A DNA stretch of 20,428 nucleotides from a virus. Under the pieces are notes generated by a model. It searched no databases. It was not told the DNA's origin and saw only the letters and a program-made list of their open reading frames with translations. The stretch lies in IMG/VR virus record IMGVR_UViG_3300037189_007598, positions 1 through 20,428 of that record. The stretch is one strand, 5' to 3'. Positions 19,780 to 20,428 of the stretch are shown one piece after another; position 1 is the stretch's first letter, and each line of letters starts with the position of its first letter. A program made the position numbers and the translations under genes.

Positions 19780-20428
19780 CAGTTCACAAACGGACACCTC
19801 CCTAGGTCCGCCAAAATCGTCCGCTTCAAGGAGCCTAGTTTGCTCTCATCCTGCTTCCACGGCTCATGTAGCGCCACCACCCACCAGCGTTCACCCCGCC
19901 ATAGCTGCGGGTTCAACGTCGCATGCAGCGCCTGGTGGCAGCACAACTTCAGCGGCCCCGGAATCACCTCCTCAAGACCCACCACCGCCCGCGTTCCAGT
20001 TCCCCCGTTGGCCGGTTGCCCGTCCCTCGTTGACCTCCAAAACGCCGCCACCGTGCCGCTTTGCTGGTAAGGCTCCAGCAAAGCCGCAAAATACCGCGCC
20101 TGATCCGCATCGTCGCCGTCGCCGGAGCCGTAGCCGTAGCCGTCGCCGTCGCCGGAGCCGTAGCCGTCGCCGTAGCCGTAGCCGTAGCCGTAGCCGTAGC
20201 CGTCGCCGTAGCCGTAGCCGTCGCCGGAGCCGTAGCCGTAGCCGGAGCCGTCGCCGTAGCCGTAGCCGTCGCCGGAGCCGGAGCCGGAGCCGGAGCCGTA
20301 GCCGTCGCCGTCGCCGTCGCCGTAGCCGTCGCCGTAGCCGTCGCCGGAGCCGTCGCCGGAGCCGGAGCCGGAGCCGTAGCCGGAGCCGGAGCCGTAGCCG
20401 GAGCCGGAGCCGGAGCCGGAGCCGTAGC
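19779..20428 (-). CDS. Gly-X repeat protein with conserved C-terminal domain (5' end outside window)
   Basis: The frame enters at the right edge and ends at the TGA at 19779. Its first 105 or so visible residues are Gly alternating with Tyr, Ser or Asp (53 X positions, 20 Tyr, 18 Ser, 15 Asp), all Gly being GGC. A globular C-terminal domain of about 110 residues follows: DDADQARYFAALLEPYQQSG, GLEEVIPGPLKLCCHQALHA, TLNPQLWRGERWWVVALHE and LGSLKRTILADLGRCPF. The 'LKLC-xx-ALHAT-xP-xxWxGxRxWxVAL' order resembles small domains of unknown function found in phage-associated proteins, but I cannot name it with confidence. No signal peptide can be seen because the start is missing. An annotation beginning at the internal ATG-like start near 20081 would miss the repeat. 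Confidence 0.7.
   Translation of the reverse strand, partial: YGSGSGSGSGYGSGSGYGSGSGSGDGSGDGYGDGYGDGDGDGYGSGSGSGSGDGYGYGDGSGYGYGSGDGYGYGDGYGYGYGYGYGDGYGSGDGDGYGYGSGDGDDADQARYFAALLEPYQQSGTVAAFWRSTRDGQPANGGTGTRAVVGLEEVIPGPLKLCCHQALHATLNPQLWRGERWWVVALHEPWKQDESKLGSLKRTILADLGRCPFVN
20112..20428 (-). repeat. Hexanucleotide array GGC-TAC / GGC-TCC / GGC-GAC (about 53 units)
   Basis: Every hexamer is GGC plus one of TAC, TCC or GAC on the minus strand; no other codon occurs. Order is irregular. Ser units dominate at the protein's N-terminal side (20340-20428), Tyr units at 20160-20220. The array runs off the window edge, so true length is unknown. Confidence 0.95.

Noticed and set aside
20112-20428. 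Diversity-generating retroelement target, because X positions vary
   Set aside because: Variation is confined to three codons in a tandem hexamer array, and no reverse transcriptase or template repeat is visible. Slippage is a simpler explanation.

Overview
The window looks like the replication and head-assembly segment of a tailed double-stranded DNA phage or prophage. About 24 genes lie on the minus strand, so transcription runs from position 20428 towards 1. Recognisable parts are a DnaB-type helicase, a DUF1376 replication protein, a sigma-70 factor, a large terminase, a portal, an acidic coiled-coil scaffold candidate, an SU10-like major capsid protein, a connector-like protein and two fibre or adhesin genes. 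No integrase, tail-tube or tape-measure gene is visible. The minus strand is strongly G-rich, which creates long false ORFs on the plus strand. The short gaps between genes hold small interspersed repeats of a kind I associate from memory with Verrucomicrobiota genomes. A verrucomicrobial host is therefore an inference that I could not check.

Layout in the direction of transcription. 20428-17755: small accessory genes, starting with a protein cut by the window edge that carries a long Gly-Tyr/Gly-Ser/Gly-Asp repeat, then a Cys-rich protein, three unrecognised small proteins and one HTH-like protein. 17695-14320: DUF1376 replication protein, DnaB-type helicase and a complete sigma-70 factor. 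14259-10541: zinc-ribbon protein, candidate small terminase, one-TM protein and large terminase. 10430-6710: a 210-residue unknown, a 69-residue unknown, the portal and a 112-residue unknown, closed by a leftward terminator. 6525-2412: scaffold candidate, capsid protein, and four tightly packed head-completion or decoration genes. 2331-1: a signal-peptide-bearing fibre-like repeat protein and a 3'-truncated adhesin resembling arabinofuranosidase-B-type domains.

The genes fit a simple programme. The DUF1376 protein and helicase would replicate the genome, the sigma factor could redirect host RNA polymerase to later genes, and the terminase, portal, scaffold and capsid proteins would build and fill heads. 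The adaptor and fibre genes would complete the particle.

The most unusual features lie between and at the ends of genes. Hairpin and dispersed repeats occupy most gaps. Several genes take their last codons and stop from such a repeat. Several starts overlap the stop of a tiny upstream ORF, two of which encode nearly the same peptide (MANDSKFWEDVV and MANDGKFWEDVV). The right edge falls inside a 53-unit hexanucleotide array that writes a protein with a three-letter Gly-X code.
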